In this document: positions 1-11,099 of the stretch, piece by piece | Layout: each line of letters starts with the position of its first letter | Numbering within the stretch: position 1 is the first letter of the stretch | DNA from: Cyathus striatus | Lineage: Eukaryota > Basidiomycota > Agaricomycetes > Agaricales > Nidulariaceae | Reading direction: 5' to 3' | NCBI GenBank assembly: GCA_025738555.1 | Contig: JAOVFP010000001.1 | Coordinates: forward strand, 2,294,001 to 2,358,000 | DNA length: 64,000 nt | Program-made: the position numbers and the translations under genes | Notes under the pieces: generated by a model | What the model was told of the DNA's origin: nothing | The model's database searches: none | Seen by the model: only the letters and a program-made list of their open reading frames with translations

Positions 1-1379
1 TGCTTCTGTTAATGATAATCTATCTTCACAGTAGGATTGTATCAATGGATGCATGTTGTATGCTAATTTACTCTTAGTTTTCTTTATTAGTGAAAATGAC
101 AGAAGCAGTCCAATACTCTCATTAAATAGCCAGTCATTCCAATTTCCATTGTCATCCATATTTAGAATTGAAATATCCATGGAGGGAATATATTTAGATG
201 AAATGTCACTTGCAAATTTTATAACATTTAGAGGGTAATATTTGACAGCTCTTTGAAATAAAACTTGAGAGATATTTTCATAATGCATAAATGCAAATAC
301 ATTAAGTAAGGTCATAGCATATTGTGCTGCAGCTTTAATCATTTCATTTGATTGTTTACTCATTTTCAGTATTTTATCAATTGATATTTCCCATGTCTTA
401 TAAACTGATTTATTATAAGATGATGATCCTTGAAATTTATTGTCATTTAATAACTTTGGCCTATGCTTGTTGTAAATTATGATGAATTCATTTAGGCTGC
501 ACTGTGTCCTTGTAACATATGCACCTGCTATGTCAATGGCTAATGGCAGACAATATAAGCAGCTAATTATTTGTTGTGCATCCTGTTGATATATATCTGA
601 AAGTCCAGTTGTTTTTAATAGCAACTCAGTTGCAGTACTTTCATTCATTTCAGCTACCTCCATTGAATTTTCATATGTAGCAACCCTTCTAAGTACAGGA
701 TTTCTGCTAGTTATAAGAATGTTTCCCACATTCCCTGGTGGAAAATACTTTTCAACCATTTCTGGAGAGTTGTTTGCATTATCAAAAATCATAAGCCATT
801 CTGAATTAAGTGAAGAAATTTGTTGTAAAACCACAGCAGTTGAGAATTCAAATTCTTGAGTAACAGAACTTGCAAATTTTGTATAAATATCTTTCAGACT
901 TTGTATAACTGTTTCATCAGATGTTATGTCAACCCATAAAATATAAGAGAAACTGCAATCAATAATTTATTACAACATCAGTAAAAATCACAAGGAATAC
1001 CTACTATTCAGCAGTTTGATCACAGAATTTTAAACAAATTTGTGTCTTTCCAATGCCACCCATTCCATGCAGAAGAAACATTTTCCTTTTTGACTTATTT
1101 GTAGTAGTACTACCACAGAAATGTTCATGAAGCTTCTCAAGATAAATTTCTTGTCCCAGAAAGTTTGGTGATGTGCAAGCTATAGTGTTCTGAAATGCAG
1201 GAAGTGGGTTATTGTTTGGGTGATTTGTGATTATGTTAATAGTCTGGAAGTTATAAACAATTCAGAAGTATGATTCATCAGTTGCAGTATGAAGATACCT
1301 GATTTTCCCCTGTTATGTCATATATTTCTGGTTGATTAACAACAAAGTGGTGAGAATTTGCAAAGGCCCCAGAAGTCAT
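1..1379 (-). CDS. NB-ARC domain STAND protein, 5' part (runs off window)
   Basis: Reading the minus strand from ATG at 1379, exons are 1299-1379, 1005-1243 and 952 down to the window edge at 1, with introns of 55 and 52 nt (GT-AG). All joins keep frame and exon 3 is open to the edge, giving about 424 residues. The P-loop GMGGIGKTQ is in exon 2. A Walker-B-like segment (WLMIFDNAN), a sensor-like segment (NILITSRN) and a GLPL-like CLPLAIDIAGAY follow in order, as in fungal NB-ARC ATPases that act as nucleotide-switch receptors. No known effector domain is visible in the roughly 70 residues before the P-loop. It is a diverged paralogue of the gene at 17848, with the same exon sizes (81 and 239 nt). 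The C-terminal repeats lie outside the window. CpG is almost absent from this stretch. Confidence 0.85.
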
Positions 1380-1479
1380 GTTGTTTGTTAGTAAGTGAGT
1401 AACTCAAATATTGATGTTTGGCAAGTGAAATTGATGGGTTGGTAGTTGGATAAGGAACTACAGCATCAAATGCACGGTG

Positions 1480-1487
1480 TTATATAT
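1480..1487 (-). promoter_or_regulatory. TATA-like element of the NB-ARC gene at 1-1379
   Basis: An AT run reading TATATATA on the minus strand lies about 100 bp upstream of the ATG at 1379. The paralogous gene has TATATAAA at the matching distance (17754), which supports it as a core promoter. Confidence 0.45.
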
Positions 1488-1889
1488 ACCTCGACAATCT
1501 ATTATTAACTAATTACACTGGAAGATGTGAATGAAACCAAGATGATCATGCACTATTTTTGTCTACAGTAGCAGTGTCTGAAATGGACTAGTCCTTTTCT
1601 ATTCAAATCCTATCTGCGCGAATATCAGAGTAAGTCAACCCCTTCCCAAGTATCTTGATCTGGTACTTGGTACCCCAATAGTCTGGATTTGACAATAAAG
1701 ACGCACATGTTAAGATAACGCAATGCAGTCTTCAAGAACTTGCTGAAACGAACAAGGATTTAAACATCGATATACGGAAAATGAGTGGTGTGCACAATTA
1801 TCCAACGTTCTCATTTCAGTCTGATGTAACGAACTAGATGCAGGCTATGGAATAGTAATGTCATGTACATATACGAAACGTTACCAGAA

Positions 1890-3440
1890 CGTTCGGAGGT
1901 AATCGAAGATGTGAATGAAGAGAGCCGAGAGCTATGATGAAGATCGAGTAGTAAGAAAGGTCCAAGGACAGACTACAGCGGCGGAGAGTAGGAGTGAAAG
2001 GTGCAAGAAGAGACGTTGGATAAGACGTTAAGACGTAAGAGCTGCCTACATCCCCCTCCTAGACACGAGATGGACAAAGTACAAGCACTCTATTTGTTGC
2101 GTGGGTATCCTCCCTCTGTTTGTAGGTAATCCCTAAGGTTAAACCTGACAAGGATGGCATGTCGGTGGTCCATGACCGCCTCATCCCACACGTCTTCGTG
2201 CTGGTACCCATCCGCTGAGCTTCTCTCCACCCATCGATTTCAACTTTGAGAACTCCTCCATGATTCTTTCTCCACTTGTATCCTCCATGCCTTCCACAAC
2301 CCACAAACCCTCATCATCATCTGTCGTACTCCCTACTCTCTTCAATACTCCCACTCCACCCACCCCCTCACCATCCATATTCCATTCATCCCTACTTCAT
2401 CTTCATCTACAACATCCTATTCATCCCCAATCTCATCCCACAGCTCAGACTGCCGTCGAAGCTTCACCCCAAGCTGCATCCCCTTCGCGAATAACAACTT
2501 CTCCACCACAATCTTAACGAGGCAGGAGTGAGGTTCAGCGTGTGGTAGGAATTCTTCTTAGAGTAGCGAAGTGACGACTGACAAGACACGTGCAGGTGAA
2601 GAGAGGTAGCGGGTATGTGAGGTAGCGATGTTGCAAGAGCAGGGTAGGCATGTAACATAAACGATACTGGCAGACCAAAGAGAGGGTAGATGGCAGTATG
2701 GCAGATATGCGGTAGCGGAAGACGAAGGATTGCGGTAACAGAGTATGGCTGAGGTTTGGTAAGCAGTAGAACTTGACGTTTTTCAGCATCATTGTAATGG
2801 CATACATATCGCCAGCATGAAATAAGAGTGAAGGCCTGTAAGCGTGGGATGGTAGCCCATCTATCCTGCGGTTCAGTTCCCTTCAGCAATGTGTTGGGAT
2901 CCCCGTAAAGCGGGAGAGACTTTGAGTAACAATATGTTGACCGACAATGCTCCACAGTACAGAGAGGGAAGATGGCGGGATGGTGCGCGTAACCGTCTAC
3001 ATCTCCCCTGCACCATCCCCATCCCACTACCCATTCGTACCCCAAGGCCTCACCCCCTACGTCCCCTGCAATTCGTATCATCTTCCCCCACGTCCACCCC
3101 CACCCTACATCCGCCTCATATCCTACATTTTCCTTTATATTGGCATGTGTAGCGTAGAGGTACGGCGTAGAATTGACGAACGATTTCGTGTACCTAGAGT
3201 TGTGGTTGCAGAGGCATCATAGTACATAGGGCGGAGATGAGAGAGCAGCTGACGACATATACTGTATCTTGAATACGACCAGCTGTTCGCGACTTTTCAG
3301 CGTGACAGCCACAGTTGACGAAAACTGTATCTGTTCAAGTAAATTTTGAGTGGGTGTCTGTGAGCGGAGATCGCAACAGAAATTTTTGACCCAAAGTTCA
3401 AGATTTCGATGTACCTGTGTTCAAAAGTGGTTGTGAGTGA
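1890..3440. other. Intergenic, no gene recognised
   Basis: Balanced-GC sequence with C-rich stretches around 2290-2510 and 2990-3130. Short open frames here have proline- and serine-rich low-complexity translations on both strands and no recognisable motif. I see no convincing gene or RNA. Confidence 0.5.
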
Positions 3441-3760
3441 CGCGTGACAGAACAGTTGGTCGTATTGATACAGTATCAACAGAGTAACTTAGGGAGTTGG
3501 TCACGGACTTATGCAATGCCTTGCAACTCGCAGTTGCATTCTCCGTGTGGACCACGGGCCCTCATTAGCTACATTGTTCTACTAACTGTATTCGTAAATG
3601 CTTTATGCCACCCCTCACCATTTTTCTTAGCTCACCAACTCAAGCCTCCATTGTGCGCTGTTGTCTTGAAGTCGTTCCGTAATAAGTTGCTCGTAAGAAT
3701 ACTACTAATCCTGATCACCAGTCAATAGTTAAAGTCAGGTTAAAGTCAATCCAATTGACT
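3440..3760 (+). repeat. Duplicated module preceding family A (second copy 48020-48129 and 49181-49330)
   Basis: The stretch around 3480-3730 matches 48040-48129 joined to 49181-49330. The other copy is interrupted by the TIR element at 48130-49180. An open frame at 3444-3728 is conserved across both copies apart from the insertion (shared residues such as YAMPCNSQLHSP and SPLCAVV), but this may simply reflect recent duplication. No protein family is recognised. Confidence 0.55.
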
Positions 3761-6700
3761 GAGCCATGTCAGAGCTTGGCGTTGACAGATAACTGAATCA
3801 GTCATCTTCTCAAGCAGGACACTTAATACGTAATCTTCGAGGGGTATGCTAACGTACTTCTTCAGTCTGCACAGAACGCTAGGGTGTGGCTTAACATGCG
3901 TGGTTGGTCCGACTCCGATAAGATAAGATAAAACTATATTTGTCATTCATCACTAATTTCACACGGTTCGAATTTAGTTCGAACCATCTCTCCTTTGGTC
4001 TCCTCTTCAACCCTGCACTTCGCGTCTCCCTCGGACCTTTGACGAACCATGCCGAACGAGACAACTATTTCTTCGTGCCTTCTTATATCGATCTCGGACA
4101 CACAGTTTCGACTTGAAAGGCTGAACGTTGCTCTACCACCATAACGACTACTAGGTAGCTGTGGCGCCACGACGAAGTGAAAAGAGGAATGGACTTGAGT
4201 CCGGTGTCTGTACGAGGTTTGTGCTTTGTTATTCGCGCTCGCATCTTCTGCTAATGCTCGACGTAGACGAGATTCTGGATTCGCTTCTACATGCCCCCCA
4301 GAACCAATCACTGCCACCGAAGCCGACTACCTATCCATACCCTGGGATTTTTCAGTTGCCATGCGAGCGGCTCTTCTTTCGTCAGCTCCTCACTACTACT
4401 TGCCCCACCACGTAAAGAACGAATGAAAACCAAGGCATACACCAGAGCGCCCCATACCTGGATGTACCCCATCGACCACGCCGTCACCTTGATCTTACAA
4501 CTACTCGATGCTCCAGGAAATCGGAATGGACGAGTATTTTAACTCATATGACACTGCTACAAGCGGAAGATTGAACGAGGAGAAGAAATGTGTTGGGGGA
4601 AAGGGAAGCAGGAGCTGGAAGGAGACGAATGGCTTCTTAAGGGAGAGTGCCTTGTAGACATACCGTACGTGCCAGTTGCAGCATGTTTCTTCGTATTTAT
4701 CTCATCTTCTCGTACAGGTACGGTTGACTGTACTGGCCATTCTTCTCGTGAAGAGCGCATCACAGGGCTCCTCAGGCCCTAAGACCATTCCCCGTAGGAC
4801 ACCACTAGCCGGCACCCACCCCCACCCCCTCACCGTCCATGATTCGACTCTGTACCTCACTAACCTCTCATTTCCAACATAACCGATGCCTGTCGATGTC
4901 TACTGCTTCTATTGCCCACTACGAACCTACGTTCTCCGAGTCCCATACCCACACCCGCCCCTTCTACGAGACTTTGCTTGATGACGTTGCAAATTGGCGT
5001 CTCGACCTTGTTTGAGTCTGTAACCTTGTCAAGCTTGCCTACTGTCACGCTATTTCAACCTGAACGGCGATTACGAAGACTGCGCGAAGCGTGAAGGGTA
5101 CTCAATAGCGAGCCGTCGGGGCGGAGATGGTTGTAACGAGGATCGCCAACGCTAATGTCGAGGCAAGGCGGAATGGGTGGACCGTGACGCTTGTACTTGC
5201 GTAAATGAACCTACTTCCATGCCGAGCTCTGCCTTGGTGGTCGCCACTCCAACATCGACTTTGTCAGTAGGAAAGTACAGCTATCGCCACGTATTCTGAA
5301 GCGTTGCACTAGATGTATACGAACGGGTCTCGTCCGATTTGCTTCACCTCTCCCACAGAAGGCCGACTATTTGTCGATTAGCTATCCACGCCCGAACTTG
5401 TATCAGAGGTTATGCGCTCTTTCGCTAACCCTTCGCCCCATCTTGTAAGGAACGGATGGAGCCTAACGGCCCAGGGCCTACACCATGAGCATCCACATAC
5501 CTGTAAGTACCCCATCGACCATGCCGTCACCTTGAGCTTACAACTACTTCAAGCACCAGGCAAGAGCGAGTGATCTGGCTCATAGGGCACTGGAGCATCT
5601 GCCCCAAGCTCATGCGTAGACAAGAAAGGGATTACTTTGAGGGAACGGGGAGCAGGAGCTGGAAGAAGGCTGATGGCTGGTTGGGGAAGGGTGCATCATG
5701 TACGAACCGTATGTGCTTTATCCATACAACACTTTTCTTTGTTGGTGTCTCATCTTCTCCTACAGGAACGGCTGACGGTTCTAATTGTTCTTCTCTTGCC
5801 GAGCGCGTTGTAAACGGCCCGACAGCCACCCCCACCACCGTTCTCGCTTCAACTCTGTAGCCCACCAAATCCCCATTTTCTCCAAACACGATGTCAATCC
5901 ATGCGGCTACTACATACATTGCCCATCATGAACCTACGTTCTCCGAGTCCCACACCTACACCTGCCCCTTCTACGAGACTTGGCTTGATCACGTGGCACA
6001 TCGGCGTCTTGACCTTCTCTTCCACACTGTCAATCTTGCGTACTATTGCAACCTGCAAGATGACGACGTGGGCTGTGCGAGGCCTGAAGGGTACTAAGTA
6101 GGGGTTTTCAGAGCGGAGATGGTTGTAGTAAGTATAGGGGCTCCCGCCGATATCAAGGCAGGAGGCAATTGATAGTTCTATTCCTTGTGCAGGCGAATCT
6201 ATGTCAACTTCTAGGCTGTTCTTTGTGGGGACGTCACTAGTTGATCCCTTTCCTGCCCGTACCTAGCTGGTTTCCCATTGCACCTGCCTGAAGCCCATCC
6301 CAGCGGCTACTAAGAATGTTCATTGCTCATCATGAATCCACATCCTCCGCATTTCACACTCCGTCGCTCCGCTGCTGCGAATATATGTTCTGATGATGTG
6401 GCATATTCAGCACCTCGTCCTTCACAACCTGCCCAGCTTGCGTGGAGGAATCTACAACGACTCTCTATGTCAGCAGATGGAATTACGACAGCAACTCTAC
6501 GAGGAGGGTTGTATGGTTATCCCTTGATCTTGGACGCCCAACTTTCGAATCTTCACGGCGTCCCACGGTGCTTTGCTCAACTCGTTTCTATAAGTTCAAA
6601 CACAACCTCCCACCTCCCTAATTCATGCGCTGAACTCACCCGATGGCGTTGGCGTGCTCCTAAGAGGATGTTCTCTGTCATAGCAAGTGGATTTCAACTC

Positions 6701-7020
6701 ACGCCTGGATGCCCACATTATCACCATCAGCCTACGACCTCACCGTGCTCAAGGAATCGATGCGTGTTCCGATTCTTACAACCATGGGACATCGGCAGCA
6801 GGCGTAAAGTTAGAAGAATGTAGAATGGGGGCAGCAGGAGTGAGGAGGCAGTTGGCACGCTTTGGGGACACCTATTCTATGTGAACGGTATGTGCCATAA
6901 TAACACTTTTCTTCGCCTTCTTCTCATTTTCCCTTCCTACTTCTCCATGCCGTATGCCCGTCCACGCGATTACTACATCCATTGCCCAATGCCCACCATG
7001 AGCCTACTTCAACCGTGTCA
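3760..7020 (+). repeat. Family A repeat, copy 1 (decayed multi-copy unit)
   Basis: The unit starts with a short palindrome (TCTGCACAGA near 3870), then GATAAGATAAGATAA near 3918, a TTCGAACCAT-containing leader and an ATG in a purine context near 4050. The body contains about three repetitions of one module: a WMYPIDHAVTL-type peptide, an intron-like GT...CTCGTACAG segment, then a C-rich part ending in YEPTFSESHT and FYET.LDDVA-type peptides (near 4830-5040, 5820-6030 and 6290-6420). The same modules recur at 42-44, 49-54 and, inverted, 11-14 and 61-64 kb. Frames are broken by stops, so the copies look like relics of a multi-exon gene or gene-bearing element. I cannot name the ancestral protein. 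Confidence 0.6.
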
Positions 7021-7023
7021 TAC

Positions 7024-7423
7024 ACTTCCCTCCGCCTTGTATAGACGCTTCTCGACAACGCTCTGGGGGGAAATGCCGGCATGGTCGAAGCCGGGGGTGA
7101 AGAGGGTGGTTTTTCCGAGCATGCGGTCCAGCAAAAAAAGGCCAGGCCGTCCTGGATGGTGGTGGTGAGCGCGTGGCCGATGTGAAGGGATCCTGTAAGG
7201 TTGTGAGGGGGCGCAGGGATAACGAAGAGGCCCTCTGGCTTGGGCTTTCCATCTGGTGTGAACTGGGGCTTAAAGAAGTCTTGCTGCAGCCACCACTCAT
7301 ACCAGGCGGACTCTACAGCAGCAGGATTGTAACCTGTGGGCATAGGCCCAGACAGGTTCGCAATCTATTAGCACTAAAACGCGATTAAATGATAAAAGAC
7401 GCACCCTTTTTCTCGCCCTTGGG
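7024..7423 (-). pseudogene. Valyl-tRNA synthetase gene fragment (N-terminal catalytic region)
   Basis: On the minus strand a frame from about 7364 to 7140 reads as the start of the catalytic core of cytosolic/mitochondrial valyl-tRNA synthetase. It contains [20 protein letters not shown], then the class I signature HIGH in [11 protein letters not shown]. After an A7/T7 run at 7133-7139 the match continues in another frame ([20 protein letters not shown]) to about 7024. An intron-like GT-AG gap (about 7365-7404) separates an upstream PKGEKK-like piece near 7405-7423, so this is a genomic fragment rather than a retrocopy. ValRS is around 1000 residues; only about 110 are represented. Frameshift, missing flanks and embedding within family A sequence mark it as a non-functional captured piece. 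Confidence 0.85.
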
Positions 7424-8345
7424 CCCATTCCACGAAGATTTGTCTTGATGACGTGGCACATCTGGTATTGATGAAGAGGATCCTGCGTAGCAGGTCCGTG
7501 TCGGTATTGAGGCAGGGGGTGTGGGTTGCAGTTGCTCATGCGCAATAGGAGGTTGAATCAACGTCGATATTGGTGGTAGTAGTGCAATATCTACTCTGTC
7601 GACAGGAGTGTGTAGTTTGCTTTCGATCTTGCAATTGGACTACCTATCAGAGGCCACAGGGGAGGGAAGGAGGCTAATGGCTCGCTGGGGTAGAGGACGA
7701 TGTCTGCAATGAGTGGGTATGTGCTCTCTAACACTGTTTCCACCTTCTCATCTTCTCTCACAGTAACTAATAGTCTTCGCCGTTCTGCGCAGCACACATT
7801 GGGATGCTCTCTGTGGGATGTGACTAATTGTCCCCTCTTCCTTGTCGTTCACGCTTCAACTCTGTACCTCACTGACTTCCCATTTCACCCCACCCGAAGC
7901 CCATCCCAGAGGCATCTACATTTGTTGCTCGAGAGAAGGGATGTGAAATGATCGTGGTTGCATGTAGAACGTTGCGTCGACTCTGCGTCAGTAGCTGTTA
8001 ATATGCAATGCTCTGCTGGTTGGAGCCAGAACACCTCAAGTATCATCTGCCCTTTACATTGCTTGCTTGGAGCCTTTCGTATCCTTGTTTGAGCTCCCAC
8101 CCTTAGCTCGAACTGTTTCCTTCGATGTTTCATCCATATCCTCCACTGTAGATTGTCTGTGAACAGCAGCTAGTGTTTAGCCATGGTTTATTTGTTCTTC
8201 CCCCTCCATTCGTGCTCTTTACCGAAGATGAATGTAGGAATTCTTCTTGCATATACTCGGATCTTCTGAGAACACTTTGAAAGGTGGCAGAACTATGGCA
8301 GTATGGAGCCTGAAAATCGACTCCTTGCCGGTACTGTAGCATGGA
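7424..8345 (+). repeat. Family A modules, decayed continuation
   Basis: Immediately after the ValRS piece the family A string LDDVAH (TTGATGACGTGGCACAT) resumes near 7445. Another module with an intron-like segment ending CTCTCACAG (near 7740-7768) and a LYLTDFPFHPT-type peptide follows to about 7950. No intact frame. Confidence 0.45.
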
Positions 8346-8950
8346 GTCTCTCAGCTGACCCAGGCTATGGTTCGACAGCGTGCACTGCTAAGTTCTAACG
8401 TATCGGCTTGGTCGGGCACCCCGCTCCTGACGTCTCTCTCGTGCCCCTCGTTCTGCAAGGACAAATACGTAGCAGAACAGGGTGACCGTGAAGATCGAAC
8501 GTAAGCTGGGATTTAAGTTGTTCTCAGATGTCTGTGCTCTTCCATACACTGTCTAGACATAGTATCTCTCCTAATTGGTATGATATATCTTTTCATGGTA
8601 ACTAACACAATAAGGTGCATACATGAAAACAAATCCAGGTTGAAATACTGTCGTGTTGGTATTGCGGTAGCCTCACTGTCTCAAATGTAAAGTGAATGGT
8701 ATAAAATATCCTTCGTTGCGTAGTAGTAGAAATCTGTAACTTTTAGATTACCATAGCGACTTCTAAGATTCAGAATCATAAATATCTAGCAATTTATTCC
8801 TGTACGACCAACTCACGGTTCTTAGTTCAAACCTTGGTTCTGAGCCCAACTGAGCCTGTAGCCTCGGGCCCAGCTTCAGCAAGTTGTTTGCTGTAGCGGA
8901 TGTTGCCAAATACATGCATTACCTAATTATAGCGCAAGCACCACAGCGGC
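8346..8950. other. Intergenic, nothing recognised
   Basis: Mixed-composition sequence upstream of the F-box pseudogene. No long frame, repeat or RNA is evident by eye. Confidence 0.4.
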
Positions 8951-9287
8951 GTGGCTAACGCGCTTGTTGATTCCATCTTGCTTTACAACTATCACCAGGA
9001 CTTTTCAGCTTAATATTGAAAATTTCACCTTGGCCAATGATGAATTTAAGAGAAATATTCTCGAGCCTGGAAACATCCCCTGTAATCCCCAGAATCAGCT
9101 CAAAAGGGGAAACTATCGACGGTGGCAGTAATGTATCGCACAGTATCACCTTATCGCATGATGGGACAACGATATCGACTGCAACATCTACGATGAAGGT
9201 CGATGTTTTGGAAGTATGCATTAATTCCACTTTTAAAACCATTGACAAAGCTGATGATAGAATATACAGGATGCTGAAATATCCTCG

Positions 9288-11099
9288 ATGCTAAAGAGGC
9301 ATGTGCACAGTCACAGTCGACCTCCTTTGGAGACGAACACATTTGAAAATTTTATTGGGGAAGCCGAAAAAGATTGTGAAAAGTTGCGGGAAGAGATGAA
9401 ATGTCTCGCAGAAAGCATTGGAGGTGCATGCTTGCAACTAGCAGAGAAACTGTGTCTCTTGGAAATGAAACAAAGAGCAATCCGCACTTGTCGTTGGGTT
9501 ATCTCTCCTGTACGTCATGTCCCGAGGGAGGTTCTAGCTATTATTTTCACCTATTGTCTACCATCTCGTAGGGTACCATATCATTCTTCAAAAACAGCAC
9601 CACTCCTTTTATGTCAAATATGCTCCTCATGGAGAACCATCACCCAAAGCCTCCCAGAGCTTTGGTCATCCTTATCCGCCCGATTCACGACATCGGAAGA
9701 TCAAGTAAATTTACAGGTTGGGAATCCGACTATTAATATTATACATAAATGGTTAAGTTGTACAGCTCCACTCAAGTTCTTGCTCCAGCTTGACCTTTGG
9801 GGACTACAATGGGGTGACCAGGCGATCCATTCTTTCGCTGATTTGCTTCTAGCAAATGCAGAATGCTTTCACGATTTGGAACTTACTCTTTCAAGTATGG
9901 CTGTACTGTGGTATCTTCTGGGGTATCCCGCCGGGAACTATGAGTTCAAATTTTTAGATTCATTCAGACTTAAAGTTCATGGAGAATTAAAGAATCCTTT
10001 TCCCGCTTCATATTTTATCGAGCTCCCTGCGCTGCGGAAGCTCAAGTTTGACACCACCTATACTAGCCGCGTACTCTGCACATTTCATGTACCTTGGAAA
10101 CAAACAACACACCTAAACTTTTGGGATCTGACAGAGCGTTTGCATCATGAATACTTCATTAATATTATAGAGAACTGTCCCAACCTCGAGGAAGCATCAG
10201 GTTTCCTAAATTGTTGCTTTTCTGTCTCATGGAATTGGAGAAGGCCCCTAACTCACCTGCTATATTTACGAACACTCGTCCTTGATATACAGCAAAATGC
10301 CTCAACATCCTTTTCTTTGTTTGGGTCTCTACAAACTCCATCTCTTCGCCAGTTGTTCGCAAAATCCCGTTCAGTAACATACTGGAGGAATCTACAAACC
10401 TTCACGCAGCAGCTGAATTCACTTATTTCACTTGAATTTGACTATGTGGCTATGTGGATGTCAGTTCCAAGGACTTCATTACTCTTCTTAAAGCAAACCC
10501 AAATCTTGCTGACGTGAAGATTAAACCTACCGGCGAAGAATCAGGAAGCGAGTTCTAAAATCGAATTATTAACGACTTAATCATAATGCAAGATAGTGAA
10601 CCCATATTGCCGAATCTAAATCATCTTACATTATGGGGTCCATATAGCTATTCCAAATTTCAAGATGATGCAACTCCTATGGACTATGCAACAATGATTT
10701 CCTCTAGATGGATTGGCCCATATAGGAGACCAGCAACTTTTACGTTCGTGATGGAACACCGATTATTGCCTTTCGGCTATAATATATTGCAACTTTTAGA
10801 CAACGCTGGGTGTGAGTGCACTGATAGAATCAAAATTGAATTGTGTGACACATACCCTGACATCCATCCACCAATTTCCTGGTGAAGACCTGGATGTTGA
10901 AATATGTTTTGATCTTGATCTCATAGCTACTTTCGACGTTTGCGAACGGAATGTTAACATCTCTACTATGATTTATACAATATGATTTACTACATATTCC
11001 ATGAGAATGACTGCGAGGAAGATTGAGGTTGCGGATCTCACACACATCTACAAAGCTAGGTATATTGTTGTACGATGTCATCAAAGTGGACTGCGATAA
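9288..11099 (+). pseudogene. F-box protein gene with disrupted 3' half
   Basis: The frame from ATG at 9288 encodes an N-terminal helical segment (residues about 20-65). An F-box follows (about 75-125: SPVRHVPREVLAIIF, then CSSWRTITQSLPELWSSL), the typical layout of Agaricomycete F-box proteins that recruit substrates to SCF ubiquitin ligases. A leucine-rich, LRR-like region follows. Around 10450 the likely frame shifts (DVSSKDFITLL continues in the third frame). That frame meets TAA at 10556-10558, reopens at 10586 (PNLNHLTLWG) and shifts again near 10882. The likely original end, YKARYIVVRCHQSGLR then TAA at 11097-11099, is recognisable because 61350-61580 carries the same end. At least three lesions suggest a pseudogene, although the first 385 residues are intact. 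Confidence 0.75.

Larger units (their letters stand above)
1..1880 (-). repeat. Left arm of an inverted duplication (NB-ARC gene plus upstream)
   Basis: The sequence from the window edge to about 1880 matches, in inverse orientation, about 17398-19229. Similarity covers the NB-ARC exons, their introns, the promoter and about 400 bp upstream. The upstream part contains a shared coding-like stretch at about 1729-1790 (+), LQELAETNKDLNIDIRKM, matched by LQEYAETNWDLNIDIQNM on the minus strand near 17440-17500. That hints at a relic of a divergently transcribed gene. Confidence 0.75.

Noticed and set aside
2464..3081. A 205-codon minus-strand frame
   Set aside because: Low-complexity and without motifs; two other overlapping frames are also open.
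8955..9294. Overlapping frames of 97 (minus) and 92 (plus) codons before the F-box gene
   Set aside because: Both are plausible by length, with no motif, no homologous copy and no splice link that I could support.
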